Positions 43,091-53,409 of a stretch of 64,000 nucleotides of DNA are shown here, one piece after another. Source of the DNA: Ciona savignyi (lineage: Eukaryota; Chordata; Ascidiacea; Phlebobranchia; Cionidae); the NCBI GenBank assembly GCA_000149265.1, contig CH003067.1, forward strand, positions 501,437 through 565,436. Direction: 5' to 3'. A program made the position numbers and the translations under genes. The notes under the pieces were generated by a model. That model worked only from the letters and a program-made list of their open reading frames with translations. It had not been told where the DNA came from and did no database searches. How positions within the stretch are numbered: position 1 is the first letter of the stretch; each line of letters begins with the position of its first letter.

Positions 43091-43625
43091 ATAACACAAC
43101 AATGTCAAAAATAAATTACATGCAGTAAAAGAATGCATTGGTTGTATCATACATTGATTTGGTAGAAAGGATGGTCTTTAAAACAGTGATTCAACCTTTT
43201 TTGGTGGTAAACTAATTTCGAACCAGTCTTTGCGGACTCAAATAAAATTACAAAATTAAAAAAAAAGACTTGGCTTTTATTTAAATCAAATTGCATTGGG
43301 CTGGTTCAGTGTGAATAAACTGTTTTGGCCTTTTGGAAACAGAAACCTTAATTAATAAACAATCTAATGTAACTACAGTGTATAGATCAATAAATTATAT
43401 ACCATATAACATCGAGAGTAAAAAATTGACAACCAACTTGTTACGACAACCGATTGAATTTCGTTACAACCACAAATAAAGAACCCACCATCAATTGCGC
43501 AATTTCTCAAGACTTGGAACTAAACCACGTGATCTGTAAGTGATCACGGAATTTCTAAGAGTTGAAAGAAAAGAAGGAATTATTCGTATGAGAGTGGCAC
43601 ATGTTTTCCCGTTTTGGTTTCCGCA
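43091..43625. other. Spacer upstream of gene C
   Basis: This is AT-rich, mostly unique DNA leading into the gene C promoter. No other gene is seen. Confidence 0.4.
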
Positions 43626-43631
43626 TAGTTA

Positions 43632-43639
43632 TATATAAA
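43632..43639 (+). promoter_or_regulatory. TATA box of gene C
   Basis: T-A-T-A-T-A-A-A lies 58 bases before the start codon, which fits a short 5' UTR and transcription starting near 43660-43665. Confidence 0.6.
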
Positions 43640-43689
43640 TAACGAGATTTAACTCGAAACAAACAATTTTGTATCAAAGCAAAGCTGAA

Positions 43690-44310
43690 ATGGAAAGAAA
43701 AGTTGCAATCCTTCTCGTTCTTGTTCTTCTGCAAGTCTTCGCTCAAACCAACGCTTACGACCGACGACGTATTAGCTTTTGGTGGAACGAGAAAGAGTAA
43801 GTTTTATTACGCGAGTTTAACAGTGTTTGGAACTTTATATGTATGGGCCATTTACATTTACGGTGATAGGTTTAACACTTTAAAGTTAATGCTTTGTTAA
43901 TATTTCCATTTATTGTTTTAGGAGCCAAATCATTAGAGATCAGATCATGTGTAAGTATTACTAAATAGTTTTGTTGATATTCAACTACTTCATACTTTAT
44001 ACGAAACTTTTTGCGTTTTGTTTTTAAATTGTTGTAATGGATGGTCGGTTCTCTGGAAGTGCGTTTACTTTCCAGTTGAAAGGTATTTCAAACCGCTTGC
44101 CCACTTCGGCTGTGTTTCAATTAAAAACATTAATTCAGTCTGTCTAAGCCTGATGTGTCTCTCTGAATGTAAATGAAATTTGGGAACTCTGTTACTTCTT
44201 TCAATTTTGTAACAGCTTCGGCACACGGTTTATACAACATGTTTCTTATAACAATTTTCTTTGCAGCTGATTTGGAACTTAAATTTGATGACATTGTTAA
44301 GTCTTCATAA
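43690..44310 (+). CDS. Gene C: small secreted peptide precursor related to family B
   Basis: Three coding exons, 43690-43796, 43922-43950 and 44267-44310, join in frame (phases 2 and 1) to 59 aa. A fourth, non-coding exon starts at 44574 and carries AATAAA at 44622. Residues 1-22 are a signal peptide (M-E-R-K-V-A-I-L-L-V ... T-N-A). Then comes a short basic and aromatic segment, Y-D-R-R-R-I-S-F-W-W-N-E-K-E, followed by S-Q-I-I-R-D-Q-I-M. An acidic end, S-D-L-E-L-K-F-D-D-I-V, completes it. The order of parts matches B1 and B4. The phase 1 intron falls at the same point (after D-Q-I-M here, D-Q-M-Q in B4), so I think it is a distant relative. It is single copy here and has a clean TATA promoter and terminator signals. 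Its function is unknown, and a defence peptide is inferred only. Confidence 0.75.
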
Positions 44311-44639
44311 CTAAAGGTAATTTGTTTTGTTTTTTAATTTATATACGCATCCGGAAAAATCTAATTGAAATATCGGTTTGAAAATCCGAGCAGAATAATA
44401 GGTAAAAAATACATTTAGGACATAAGTTTTTATCCAGCAAAGACTAGAATTACCGGCTGAATATTTTGATTTCATCGGATTTAAATAGACGGAAAATATT
44501 TAAATTCTAGTTTCCACGTTTTGTATTATTTTTGTTATTTTATCAGTTAAAAAACTTCCCTTTTCTATTTCAGGAAAATACATCGTCATGTTCCACAAGT
44601 ACACCGTGTGAACTTAAGCGAAATAAATAAATATTAAAG

Positions 44640-44935
44640 CAAGATTTTATGTCTTTTTGTGCATTTGAAGCATTATTTAAAAAAAAACTTACAAGGTAAC
44701 AATTAGAAAAGGCACGGTAATCCGATCAGAATCATAATTAAAACAAAACGAAATGCCGTCGAAATTAGTAAAGGTTACCACGACGCGATTAAACAAAAGT
44801 AATAATAGTGAGCTGCTGCTACATCAGCCAATCGACATAATAAACAAAGTACGTGACTTCCCATACCGGCCAATTAGACTGGAGGAAATAAATGCTTCGA
44901 CTGATTAACGTAGTATGCCGATTACCATTTTACAT
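44640..44935. other. Spacer downstream of gene C
   Basis: Nothing recognisable is seen between the gene C polyadenylation signal and the transposon-derived block that precedes A8. Confidence 0.4.
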
Positions 44936-45077
44936 AGGGAAATACGACAAATATTTGGTTTTTAAATCATGATTGTGACAAGCATGCCATGTTGCACCGA
45001 CATCTTCAACAATTAGTCGTCAAATCGGATTAAAATTTTAAGAATTGTTAGATAACATTTAGGAATTGTTAGATAAC
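44936..45077. mobile_element. Helentron-internal fragment fused to the A8 start codon
   Basis: The bases up to the A8 ATG (A-T-C-A-T-G-A-T-T-G-T-G-A-C-A-A-G-C ... G-T-T-A-G-A-T-A-A-C) match internal repeat sequence at about 30420-30510 and 32570-32665. They replace the normal family A promoter. Confidence 0.75.
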
Positions 45078-45522
45078 ATGTCAACGCTACGGGTTTTGTT
45101 GTGTTTTGCCATCTTGGTGGCGTTTATTGAAGTTATTGCTGCGGATCAGGAAAATAAGTAAGTCTCTTTCCCTTGCGCAATTATTCGTACATTAAGAATT
45201 TAAACATTTGCGTAAAGTTGTTCGCAAACTCATACTCTATTCTTTATGTTTTTGATCACCGATTAGGATGGAGCGAGAGAGACGTTCGGCAGAACAGGAG
45301 ATGCTGGATTTCGTTTCCGCTGATGAGGAGATCACAGATAACCAAGAAAGGGTGAAACGCTCTTTTGACAAACCGCCAGGGGAAGTTTCCTTTCAAGTCG
45401 CGGAATTGGATTTAAGTGGCCAAATGGTTAGCGCGACCGATACATATACCGACCTATACAAAAACGGTCCGAGTGACGATCCCATCACGGGTTCAAAACT
45501 TGGCTCGGTAAAAGAATTATAA
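45078..45522 (+). CDS. Family A copy A8, extended tail with tRNA-like insertion
   Basis: Exon 1 is 45078-45157 and exon 2 is 45267-45522, with a 109-bp intron and intact splice sites. The predicted product is 111 aa, longer than the usual 66-81. Signal peptide (M-S-T-L-R-V ...) and pro-region (ending E-R-V-K-R) are normal, then S-F-D-K-P-P-G-E. One base fewer than A7 shifts the frame, giving V-S-F-Q-V-A-E-L-D-L. A tRNA-like insertion at about 45413-45520 then supplies a mostly acidic and polar end (V-S-A-T-D-T-Y-T-D ... K-E-L). The normal promoter has been replaced by transposon sequence immediately before the ATG. The open frame is long and clean but may be a chance consequence of decay. I lean towards a non-standard or dying copy. 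Confidence 0.5.
45413..45520 (+). repeat. tRNA-like insertion in the tail of A8
   Basis: A block of about 105 bases interrupts sequence that is continuous at the end of A7. It holds an A-box-like T-G-G-C-C-A-A-A-T-G-G (45417-45427) and a B-box-like G-G-G-T-T-C-A-A-A-A-C (45489-45499), spaced as in long-variable-arm tRNAs. Pieces of the same 5' half occur at 7739 and 53410. Confidence 0.65.
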
Positions 45523-46030
45523 AAATAAGTCGTTTAAAAACATTTTGTAACTCATTTCCACTTTTCCTTTTCATGTCATCTTCAAGTTCATTGCAAATGT
45601 TGTAAATGTAAGATTATTAACACTTATCAGTATGATAATACGATTCAATGTACATTCGCGTTGATTTTAATGTTATAAGTAAACAAACCTGATTGAAGCC
45701 ACATTTACAATAATAATTGCATAAGCGCCAGGTGTTAAGAAAAATTGGTGAATTGATCATAAAAAATTTGCAAAATTTTTGTACAGGCATGGCTGTTCTT
45801 ACAACTAAAAATTTGACCGATTAGACAAAGGTACTGAATAGGGATAGGAAACCATTTCATGACACGCCAACTTCTTACGACGCTATTTTTTATTAACACG
45901 TAAGATTGGATAAGGAAACGGGAGAAGTTTTTTACAAACCATACTACTTGCACTACATAGATGTTTGAACAAAGAAGTCAAGGCATGAAACCGACGATTG
46001 AAACCCAAATTATATAAATATGAGTAATAA
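45523..46030. repeat. A8 downstream flank
   Basis: It matches 33697-33900 and 34130-34430. The AATAAA found after A7 reads A-A-G-T-A-A-A here. No gene is seen. Confidence 0.6.
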
Positions 46031-48077
46031 CTAGAGAGTGTCAACCACGTGTTTAACCACCACTATTTGTAAAACACATGTTGTATACCCTATATTCATG
46101 GTACAGGGTCCCTAACCACAATTTGTATTTTATACACTGAGTATGTAGTTTTTGTTTCTGCAAGCATAAACGCATGGATCCCATAGTTAACATACCAAAC
46201 GTATATTCCATGTTTAGTTAAATAAAGAATAAACGTCTTAAATTGATGAATATATCACCAAAAATGTTTTAAATTATAGCTTCTTTTCAAGCGCTGTAGT
46301 GAAATAAAGCTAAATTCCCAAAACAGCCCGATTTAGTTTTTCGTTGTTTCAGGGAATTCCCCTGGGTTTAGTAGATAAGTTTCTGTTTTGACATAAGTGA
46401 GTCATGTTATGTAGCAATTCTTAAAGTTTTAATATGATTTGTCGACTTCTTGTTGGAGATGTCAGTGCGATATGGCATGCCTGTCACAATCATAATTCAG
46501 GAGCATAACTTCGTTTTCATGGAAATTAACCTAAGCAAATGTTTTCTTTTTTAAATTGGCACAGAGTGTCTAATGTTTTAAAAATTTTAGCGAATTTTAA
46601 TAAAATTAGAGCAGCCGTTCAAGCGCTATGGCCACAAAATCTAATTTATTAAAAAAAACGTTTTGATTTTTAACGTCTGCAGGGAATTTCCCTAGATTTA
46701 TTACCCAAATTTTTGGTTTCTGCATATTTAGACCATGTTGTCTTACAAATGTCCAATTTTCATTGCGATTTCATTACTCCTTTTGGAAGATGTCGGGGCG
46801 ACATGGGATTCTGGTAACAAACATAATTTGAGAACATATCCTATTTTTTGGGTATTTCCCTTGGTAATTTTATTATTTCTTTTAAGTGTTAAATCAGTGA
46901 CTAATGCACTTACATTCCACCAAATCTGATTCAAATTGTAGTATCCGTTTAAGCGCTATGCCCCAAAAAGGCTATTTTTGTAAAAAAAATACCGTTTTGG
47001 TTTTTAACGTGATTTGCGAACAAAATCTAATTTTTTAGGGTATTTCTCCAGGTAATTTTTTGATTTCTTTTATAGTTATTATTATTGGCAAATGTTCTTA
47101 CAATTGACCAAATCTAATTAAAATTGGAGTAGCCGTACAATCCCTATGGCTAAAAAAGTTATTTGTTTTAAAAAAGTACCGTTTTGGTTTTTCACCTCTC
47201 AGGGGAATTTCCCTACATAAATTACCCAAAATTTTGGTTTCTGCATATCTAGACCATGTGCGCTAACAAATTGCAAAGTTTGATTGCGATTCCATTACTT
47301 TTTCTAGTAGATGTCGGGGCCACATGCCGTGCCTGTTACAACCAGGATTTGAGAACAAAATCTTATTTTTAGGGTATTTCCCTAGGTAATTTTTTCATTT
47401 CTCTTTATTGTTATATCATTGGCTAATGTTCTTCTTACCTTTTACCAAATCTAATTAAAATTGGAGTAGCCGTTTAAACGCCATGCCCCAAAAAACTAAA
47501 ATTTTTAGAAAAAATACCGTTTTGGTATTTAACCTCTCAGGGGAATTCCCCTGGGTATATTAGCCAAAATTTTGGTTTCTACATATTTAGACCATGTGCG
47601 CTAACAAATGTCAAAGTTTTATTGCAATTCCATTACCCCTTCTGGTAGATGTCGGAGCCACAAGCCGTGCCTGTCACAATCATGATTTAAGAACAAAATC
47701 TTATTTTTTAGGGTATTTCCCTAGGTAATTTTTGGATTTCATTTAAAGTTTGTATCATTGGCTAATGTTCTTACAATTTACCAAATCTAATTAAAATTGG
47801 AGTAGCCGATCAATCGCTATTGCCAAAAAAGGTACTTTTTTTAAAAAAAGTACCGTTTTGGTTTTTCACCTCTCAGGGGAATTCCCCAAAATAAAATACC
47901 CAACATTTTGGTTTTTGCATATCTAGACTATGTGCACTAACAAATGTAAAAGTTTTATTGCGATTCCATAACCCCTCCTGGTAGATGTCGAAGCCACAAG
48001 CCATGACTGTCAAAACTTTGACGAAAAAAAACCGGACAGAAACAATATGTGTCCCATTTTTCCAAATGGGACACATG
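46031..48077 (+). mobile_element. Helentron-like non-autonomous element, complete
   Basis: It starts C-T-A-G-A-G-A-G-T-G-T-C-A-A-C-C and ends with stem-loop G-T-C-C-C-A-T-T-T-T-T-C-C-A-A-A-T-G-G-G and A-C-A-C-A-T-G. About five tandem units of about 330 bp lie inside. The flanks (A-T-G-A-G-T-A-A on the left, A-A-T-A-A-C-C-T-A-T-G-T-G on the right) are joined without the element at 34410-34440. There is no target duplication beyond one or two T/A bases. Confidence 0.8.
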
Positions 48078-48285
48078 AATAACCTATGTGAAATATTATT
48101 TTTCCTAGGTATTTTTAGTAATTAAAATAAAATGTTTATTTAAAAGGTTATTATATTCTTGTCAAATTTGTGCACAGCAGAATAAACAACTCTTTCTATT
48201 TCAAATTCTAGTAAAGTTAAAGGAATTTGCTGTAGTTGAAATATACGTAATGTAATGCATATTAAAAAATTACAGGTCCAATTAA
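48078..48285. other. Spacer matching 34430-34640
   Basis: This is duplicated family A upstream sequence without a gene. Confidence 0.5.
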
Positions 48286-48880
48286 TCATTAAGATGTGGC
48301 TTTGTTTATTTATTTGCTGTTTGGTCAGTCGTGCAAAGGACCCGTCACCAAAAATTGCTTCGTGACTTCTTTGGTAGACGATAATTTTCTGTTCTGTCGA
48401 GCTAAATAAATGACCTTTAAATACCTTCATTTTAAAAAAATAATCCCTCTCGGCGGACCTTTATATAAGTGACAGAATATGTCTAAACGATTTTTTGATC
48501 ATTCATCCCGAAAATAACTAGTTGATAATCAATCCCCTTTGCGTGAAGGAATTAGTCGCTTAATGGACACTCTGTAACTCAATACCACTGTACATTTTTA
48601 AATCAACCCCAGGCTTAATGTAACTTTTATATTATTAACTTTTATCAGTTTTGCTTTAGGATTTCATGTACATTTACATAACCAACCATGTAAATAAACA
48701 AACCTGATGAAAGTAAATGATAGTTGCAAAAGCGCCAGATCTCTACACCATTTGTAATATTTGTTGTAGAAATAAATAGGTGATTCCCTTAACACTGTTG
48801 CCTCCCTCATCGTTGATGCGATTAAAAATTGGTTTTGCATGCTGGGTATCCATTAAGGCTTAAGCTCCAACTTTAATGAT
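48286..48880 (+). pseudogene. Family A remnant, both exons deleted (copy 2)
   Basis: The 5' and 3' flanks of a family A unit are joined at about 48550 with the same junction as at 34895 (A-A-T-C-C-C-C-T-T-T-G-C-G-T-G-A-A-G-G-A). No coding exon remains. Confidence 0.6.
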
Positions 48881-48954
48881 GAACTTGAGCATGTAATAGA
48901 CAGCCCTTTTAATATGAATCTATATCTGTATACACTATACAAATAATAATGCCC

Positions 48955-49205
48955 GACCAGTTAGTCTTAAGTGCGGCGACTTTCAACCGAAAGGTTGCAG
49001 GTATAAAACGGGTCGCCTGTGTCCTTGGGCAAAGCACTTAACCAACATTGTCTGAACCCAGAGGACTAATTGATTCTATCAAATTAAAGAAACGTGTGTA
49101 TGATATACAACACAATGCAATAGCTTCGGTAACCCGGCGGTGTTAAGATCCCTTTAATTGCGATTTCCCATTCACGGGGATAAACATGATCGCGCATTAT
49201 ACAAT
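48955..49205 (+). mobile_element. tRNA-derived SINE, diverged copy
   Basis: It has the C-C-G-A-C-C-A-G-T-T-A-G head, the C-T-T-T-C-A-A-C-C-G-A-A-A-G-G-T-T-G-C-A-G-G middle and the T-A-A-C-C-C-G-G-C-G-G tail landmarks of the family. An internal deletion lies near the 3' end. Confidence 0.7.
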
Positions 49206-49499
49206 GTATATACCGCTGTGTAGCTATAAACCTATATTTTAAACTCTGCTTTTATAACTCGGCGAGTCTCTATTGGAACTCTGTTGTTTATACGCTTACA
49301 GGCCTTGTTCTCGTATATTGCTAAGTTTGAACTCTGAAATATACAAGCGGGCAGGCCTAGTTATGTTTATGTTTTAATGCAGAGTTTAAACTCCGACATA
49401 AATCCGCTCACAGGAAATGTTCTCAAAACTTAAGCTCCGTTATTTATATTTAAAAAATTAATCACCAGAAGCTGTGTATCACCTTGGTCTATTTTCCTT
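49206..49499. other. Gene-less spacer between SINEs
   Basis: Nothing recognisable is seen here. Confidence 0.4.
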
Positions 49500-49514
49500 T
49501 TTTCCGACGGGTTT

Positions 49515-49745
49515 TGGGTGGTTTAGTGTGTCGCCATTCAGCCGAAGGTACGAAACTGGTCTCTAGCTAGTTGGTTGTACCCATGAGCAAAGGAACTTAA
49601 CGGACACTGCCTGAATCCAGCAGATTAATGGGTTTTACTGAATTATAGGAACGTGTGAATTATACACAACACACTACTGCAATAGCTCCGGTAACCCGAC
49701 GGTGGCCGCGAGGTAATCTGACGATTGTCCTTGTGTTAACCCGTG
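49515..49745 (+). mobile_element. tRNA-derived SINE
   Basis: It contains G-G-T-G-G-T-T-T-A-G-T-G near the head and G-C-A-A-T-A-G-C-T-C-C-G-G-T-A-A-C-C-C-G-A with A-T-C-T-G-A-C-G-A-T-T-G-T-C in the 3' body. The ending is truncated. Confidence 0.7.
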
Positions 49746-50234
49746 TGTTTTTAATGAATTGCTGTATATGAGTCAATCGCGCTAACGTTTTGGCCATGGA
49801 ACCCTTTGTTCTGCTATCAAAGCTTGCTGGTTTGTCGGAGACTGTTTTTAAATCTGCCCCTAGTGAATACTTAATATACATATATTTAGTTATAAAACGC
49901 ACGAACGATCTATGACATATGACCAATTAGAACAATTCCACAATAGTTTTTGCAGGTTAAATAATGACCAATTCACCTAGTGCTCATGAAATTCTTATTG
50001 TAACGGTGGCTTCACTTCCAACTCTTTGTTTATTTACATGGTTAGTAATGCGAGAGGGTTAATTTCGTTAACATAAAAATTAACGTATACATGATTTTTT
50101 ACAAATGCATGAAGTCTTAACAGATTACTGATAAAAAATTTGAAATCTTAAAGTTACATCGAGCCTTAGGGTGACATAGAAATGAAAAGTCAAAAAAAGT
50201 GTCAGGCCGTGTTTAAACGACTAGTTTTTTAATC
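49746..50234. repeat. A9 downstream flank
   Basis: From about 49960 it is family A 3' flank, resembling 51610-51880. The former stop of the family tail is at 50221. No gene is seen. Confidence 0.5.
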
Positions 50235-50551
50235 TTAAACCCATGGACGGTCTTTTAAAAGAGCGTTTCGCCCTTTCTTGGTTATCTGTGATCTCCTCTC
50301 CTCATCAGCAGAAACGAAATTCAGCCTCTCTTGTTCTGTTGAACGTCTTTCTCGCTCCATCCTAATCGACGATCAAAATATTAATAAAGATTAGACTACG
50401 TTTGGGAATAACTTTACACAAGTATAGAAATTCTAATAACAAAAATAAATATGGTGAGCCATTTGACTTACTTATTTTCTTGGTCAGCTGCACTAACTTC
50501 AATAAACACCGCCAAGATGATAAAATACAGCAAAATCCGAATCGATGACAT
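50235..50551 (-). pseudogene. Family A copy A9, frameshifted by a 5-bp duplication
   Basis: Minus-strand exon 1 is 50551-50472 and exon 2 is 50361-50235, with a 110-bp intron and intact splice sites. The signal exon (M-S-S-I-R-I-L-L-Y ... V-S-A-A) is like A10. In exon 2 the five bases C-T-C-C-T (plus strand) are present twice, at 50293-50297 and 50298-50302. The frame is thus lost after S-A-D-E-E. The shifted frame yields R-R-S-Q-I-T-K-K-G-R-N-A-L-L-K-D-R-P-W-V and stops, so V-K-R and the family tail are not made. The bases for the family tail remain intact in the old frame, so the lesion is young. It is probably a pseudogene. Confidence 0.7.
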
Positions 50552-51347
50552 CTCTTTCACTTTGTAAAAACACTTAGTACAGAAGTAAACGAAATTTAAT
50601 ACTGCTTACGTTGTCCTATTAACTTTGTTTAGGTTGACCTACAAAAAGGGGACTATCAACTGGTCATTTCCGGACGATAATCAAACTTGTTTATAAGGGG
50701 AAAACTACATAGTAATAAAGTAAAGGCCTGTTATAGCTCCCTTACTTTAAGCAGTTTTCCTCTGTAACTAGTTTTTCCTTTATTATTCTTCCCTTCTGTT
50801 TAGTGTTGGTCTGCGATGTCTTATTAGGCGAATTGCGTCACTTGGCCATCCATACAGCTTTTATAATAACAGTAAAAGTCAACAGCCTATCGTTCACACC
50901 ACATTATAAAACATTACAATAAAACTGTAAATAAGGTCTGTAGACCACGATGATACACAGCTTCCGGTGATTATTTTATATATATATACATATCTATATA
51001 TAAATCAAAATATCGGAAACGAAGTTACGAGAACAAAGTCTGTGAACCGGTATATATGCAAGAATTCAAACTGTGTATTAAACCATATCAAAGTCTGTGC
51101 GCGTTTATATTTCAAAGTTCAAACTTTACATTGTACGAAAACAATTAATGCGTATAAAGAGCAGGATTCAAATTCCAAACAGAGTTTGGAACAGAGTTTT
51201 ATGACTACACAGCCGTAAATAAATCGTATTAAGGGTGATTTATCCTTATGGATGCGCAGTTTGCAGAACCAATTTTAAATCTCCTTAACGATGAATGAGG
51301 CAACATTGTTAAGGGAATTCCCTATTTATTTTTGCACCAATTTACCC
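50552..51347. repeat. A9 upstream flank, first copy of a 1.6-kb direct duplication
   Basis: Bases 50000-51270 match 51640-52885 closely, so A9 and A10 lie in a recent tandem pair. The upstream part lacks the typical TATA/GGAA arrangement apart from C-A-T-T-T-C-C-G-G-A near 50668. No gene is seen. Confidence 0.7.
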
Positions 51348-51606
51348 NNNNNNNNNNNNNNNNNNNNNNNNNNNNNNNNNNNNNNNNNNNNNNNNNNNNN
51401 NNNNNNNNNNNNNNNNNNNNNNNNNNNNNNNNNNNNNNNNNNNNNNNNNNNNNNNNNNNNNNNNNNNNNNNNNNNNNNNNNNNNNNNNNNNNNNNNNNNN
51501 NNNNNNNNNNNNNNNNNNNNNNNNNNNNNNNNNNNNNNNNNNNNNNNNNNNNNNNNNNNNNNNNNNNNNNNNNNNNNNNNNNNNNNNNNNNNNNNNNNNN
51601 NNNNNN
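51348..51606. other. Assembly gap of 259 N
   Basis: A run of N lies within the 3' flank of A10. Open frames drawn through it are meaningless. Confidence 0.99.
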
Positions 51607-51882
51607 TTCCCCAATTGTTGTTGAACCTGGTGCTTATAAAGTTATTGTTGTAAAGGTGGCTTTTATTAGTTTTGTTTATTAACATGGTTGTTATTGCGGA
51701 ATTGTTAACTATGTTAACATTAAAATCAATGCGTATTTATATGGAATCCGAAAACATTGATGAGAGTTTATAATTCTAGATATTCATTAAGCCTTAAGGT
51801 GATATAAATATAAAGGGTAGAAATGAGTTACAGATTGTGCTCAAAAGAACAGTTATTAAATTCAATTCCGCTACGCAAACGC

Positions 51883-52197
51883 TCAAACCTGACGCGCTCC
51901 TTCAAAAGAGCGTTTCACTCTTCCTTGGTTATCTGTGATCTCCTCATCAGCGGAAACGAAATCCAGCATCTCTTGTTCTGCCGAACGTCTTTCTCGCTCT
52001 ATCCTAATCGACGATCAAAATATTAATAAAGATTAGACTACGGTCGGAAATAACTTTACACAAGTTTAGAAATTCTAATAACAAAAATAAATATGGTGAG
52101 CCATTTATTTGACTTACTTATTTCCTTGGTCAGCTGCACTAACTTCAATAAACACCGCCAAGATGATAAAATACAGCAAAATCCGGATCGATGACAT
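51883..52197 (-). CDS. Family A copy A10, truncated tail
   Basis: Minus-strand exons are 52197-52118 and 52003-51883, with a 114-bp intron and good splice sites. The predicted product is 66 aa. The signal exon is M-S-S-I-R-I-L-L-Y ... V-S-A-A-D-Q-G-N-K. The pro-region is one of the best conserved (E-R-E-R-R-S-A-E-Q-E-M-L-D-F-V-S-A-D-E-E) and keeps Q-G-R-V-K-R. After it come only eight residues, S-F-E-G-A-R-Q-V, and then a stop. A small deletion before the P-P-x-G-F stretch has changed the frame, so the usual basic tail is not made. It could be a decaying copy, or the short tail could be used. It is the tandem partner of A9. Confidence 0.55.
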
Positions 52198-53409
52198 CTC
52201 TTTCACTTTGTAAAAACACTTAAAACAGAAGTAAACAAATATTAATACTGTCTACGTTGTCCTAATAACTTTGTTTAGGTTGTCCTGCAAAAAAGGGGAC
52301 TATCAACTGGTCATTTCCGGACGATAATCAAACTTGTTTATAAGGGGAAAACTACATAGTAATAAAGTAAAGGCCAGTTAGCTCCCTTACTATAAGCAGT
52401 TTACCTCTGTAACTAGTTTTTCCTTTATTTTTCTTCCCTTCTGTTTAGTGTTGGTCTGCGATGTCCTATTAGGCTAATTGCGTCACTTGGCCATCCATAC
52501 AGTTTTTATAATAACAGTAAAAGTCAACAGCCTATCGTTCACACCACATTATAAAACATTACAATAAAACTGTAAATAAGGTTTGTAGACCACGATGACA
52601 CACAGCTTTCGGTGATATTTTTTATATATACATATCTATATAAATCTAAATAACGGTAATGAAGTTACGAGAACAAAGTCTGTGATCGGATGGATATATG
52701 CAAGAATTCAAACTGTGTATGAAACCATAACAAAGTCTGAGCGCGTTTATATTTTAAAGTTTAAACTTTGCACTGTACGAAAACAATAAATGCGTATAAA
52801 GAGAAGGATTCAGATTCCAAACAGAGTTTGGAACAGAGTTTTATGACTATACACAGCCGTAAATAAATCGTATTAAGGGTGAATTTGTTACAGATTCCCT
52901 ATGGTTTCTCAGGACGCTGTCTTAACGGCCTACCGTTGGACTAATTACAAGGGCTTGCAACGTTTTCGCTTTATAAAAATACTACTACTTATAAAACACA
53001 AATACGACTAATAAAAAGATAAGCAATTAAAAATATGTCTGCACAGTTTGAAAGCCAAGAGAGAAGTTATTTTTAGAAACATAAATTTAAAGACATCACG
53101 TTAATTAGCACAGCACCGAGCGTTAATTACTTGAATACCCCGAGAGATAAAAATGTGCGTGTAAAAATAGGCAAGCAAGATAAAATGATTAAAAGGTGCA
53201 AAGGGTGTGAACTACGTGTAAAATAAAAGGGAACAATCAAAAGGCGTAAAACAGTGTATTAAAATTGTATAAAAGGTGAATAAAACATATTATATAAAAA
53301 TGTGTCAAAACAGAACAAAATAAACGAGCCCCCGTGCGCGTTACAACGCGTCCGTTTGGGTGCGCAGTATGCAGAACCAATTTTAAATCTCGTTAACGAT
53401 GAATGAGGC
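52198..53409. repeat. A10 upstream flank and spacer
   Basis: Bases 52198-52885 are the second copy of the 1.6-kb duplication. Bases 52885-53340 show nothing recognisable. Bases 53350-53400 are family A flank (T-A-T-G-C-A-G-A-A-C-C-A-A-T-T-T-T-A-A-A-T). Confidence 0.6.

Noticed and set aside
51291..51685. Open frames on both strands spanning 51.3-51.7 kb
   Set aside because: They run through the 259-N gap and have no real sequence.
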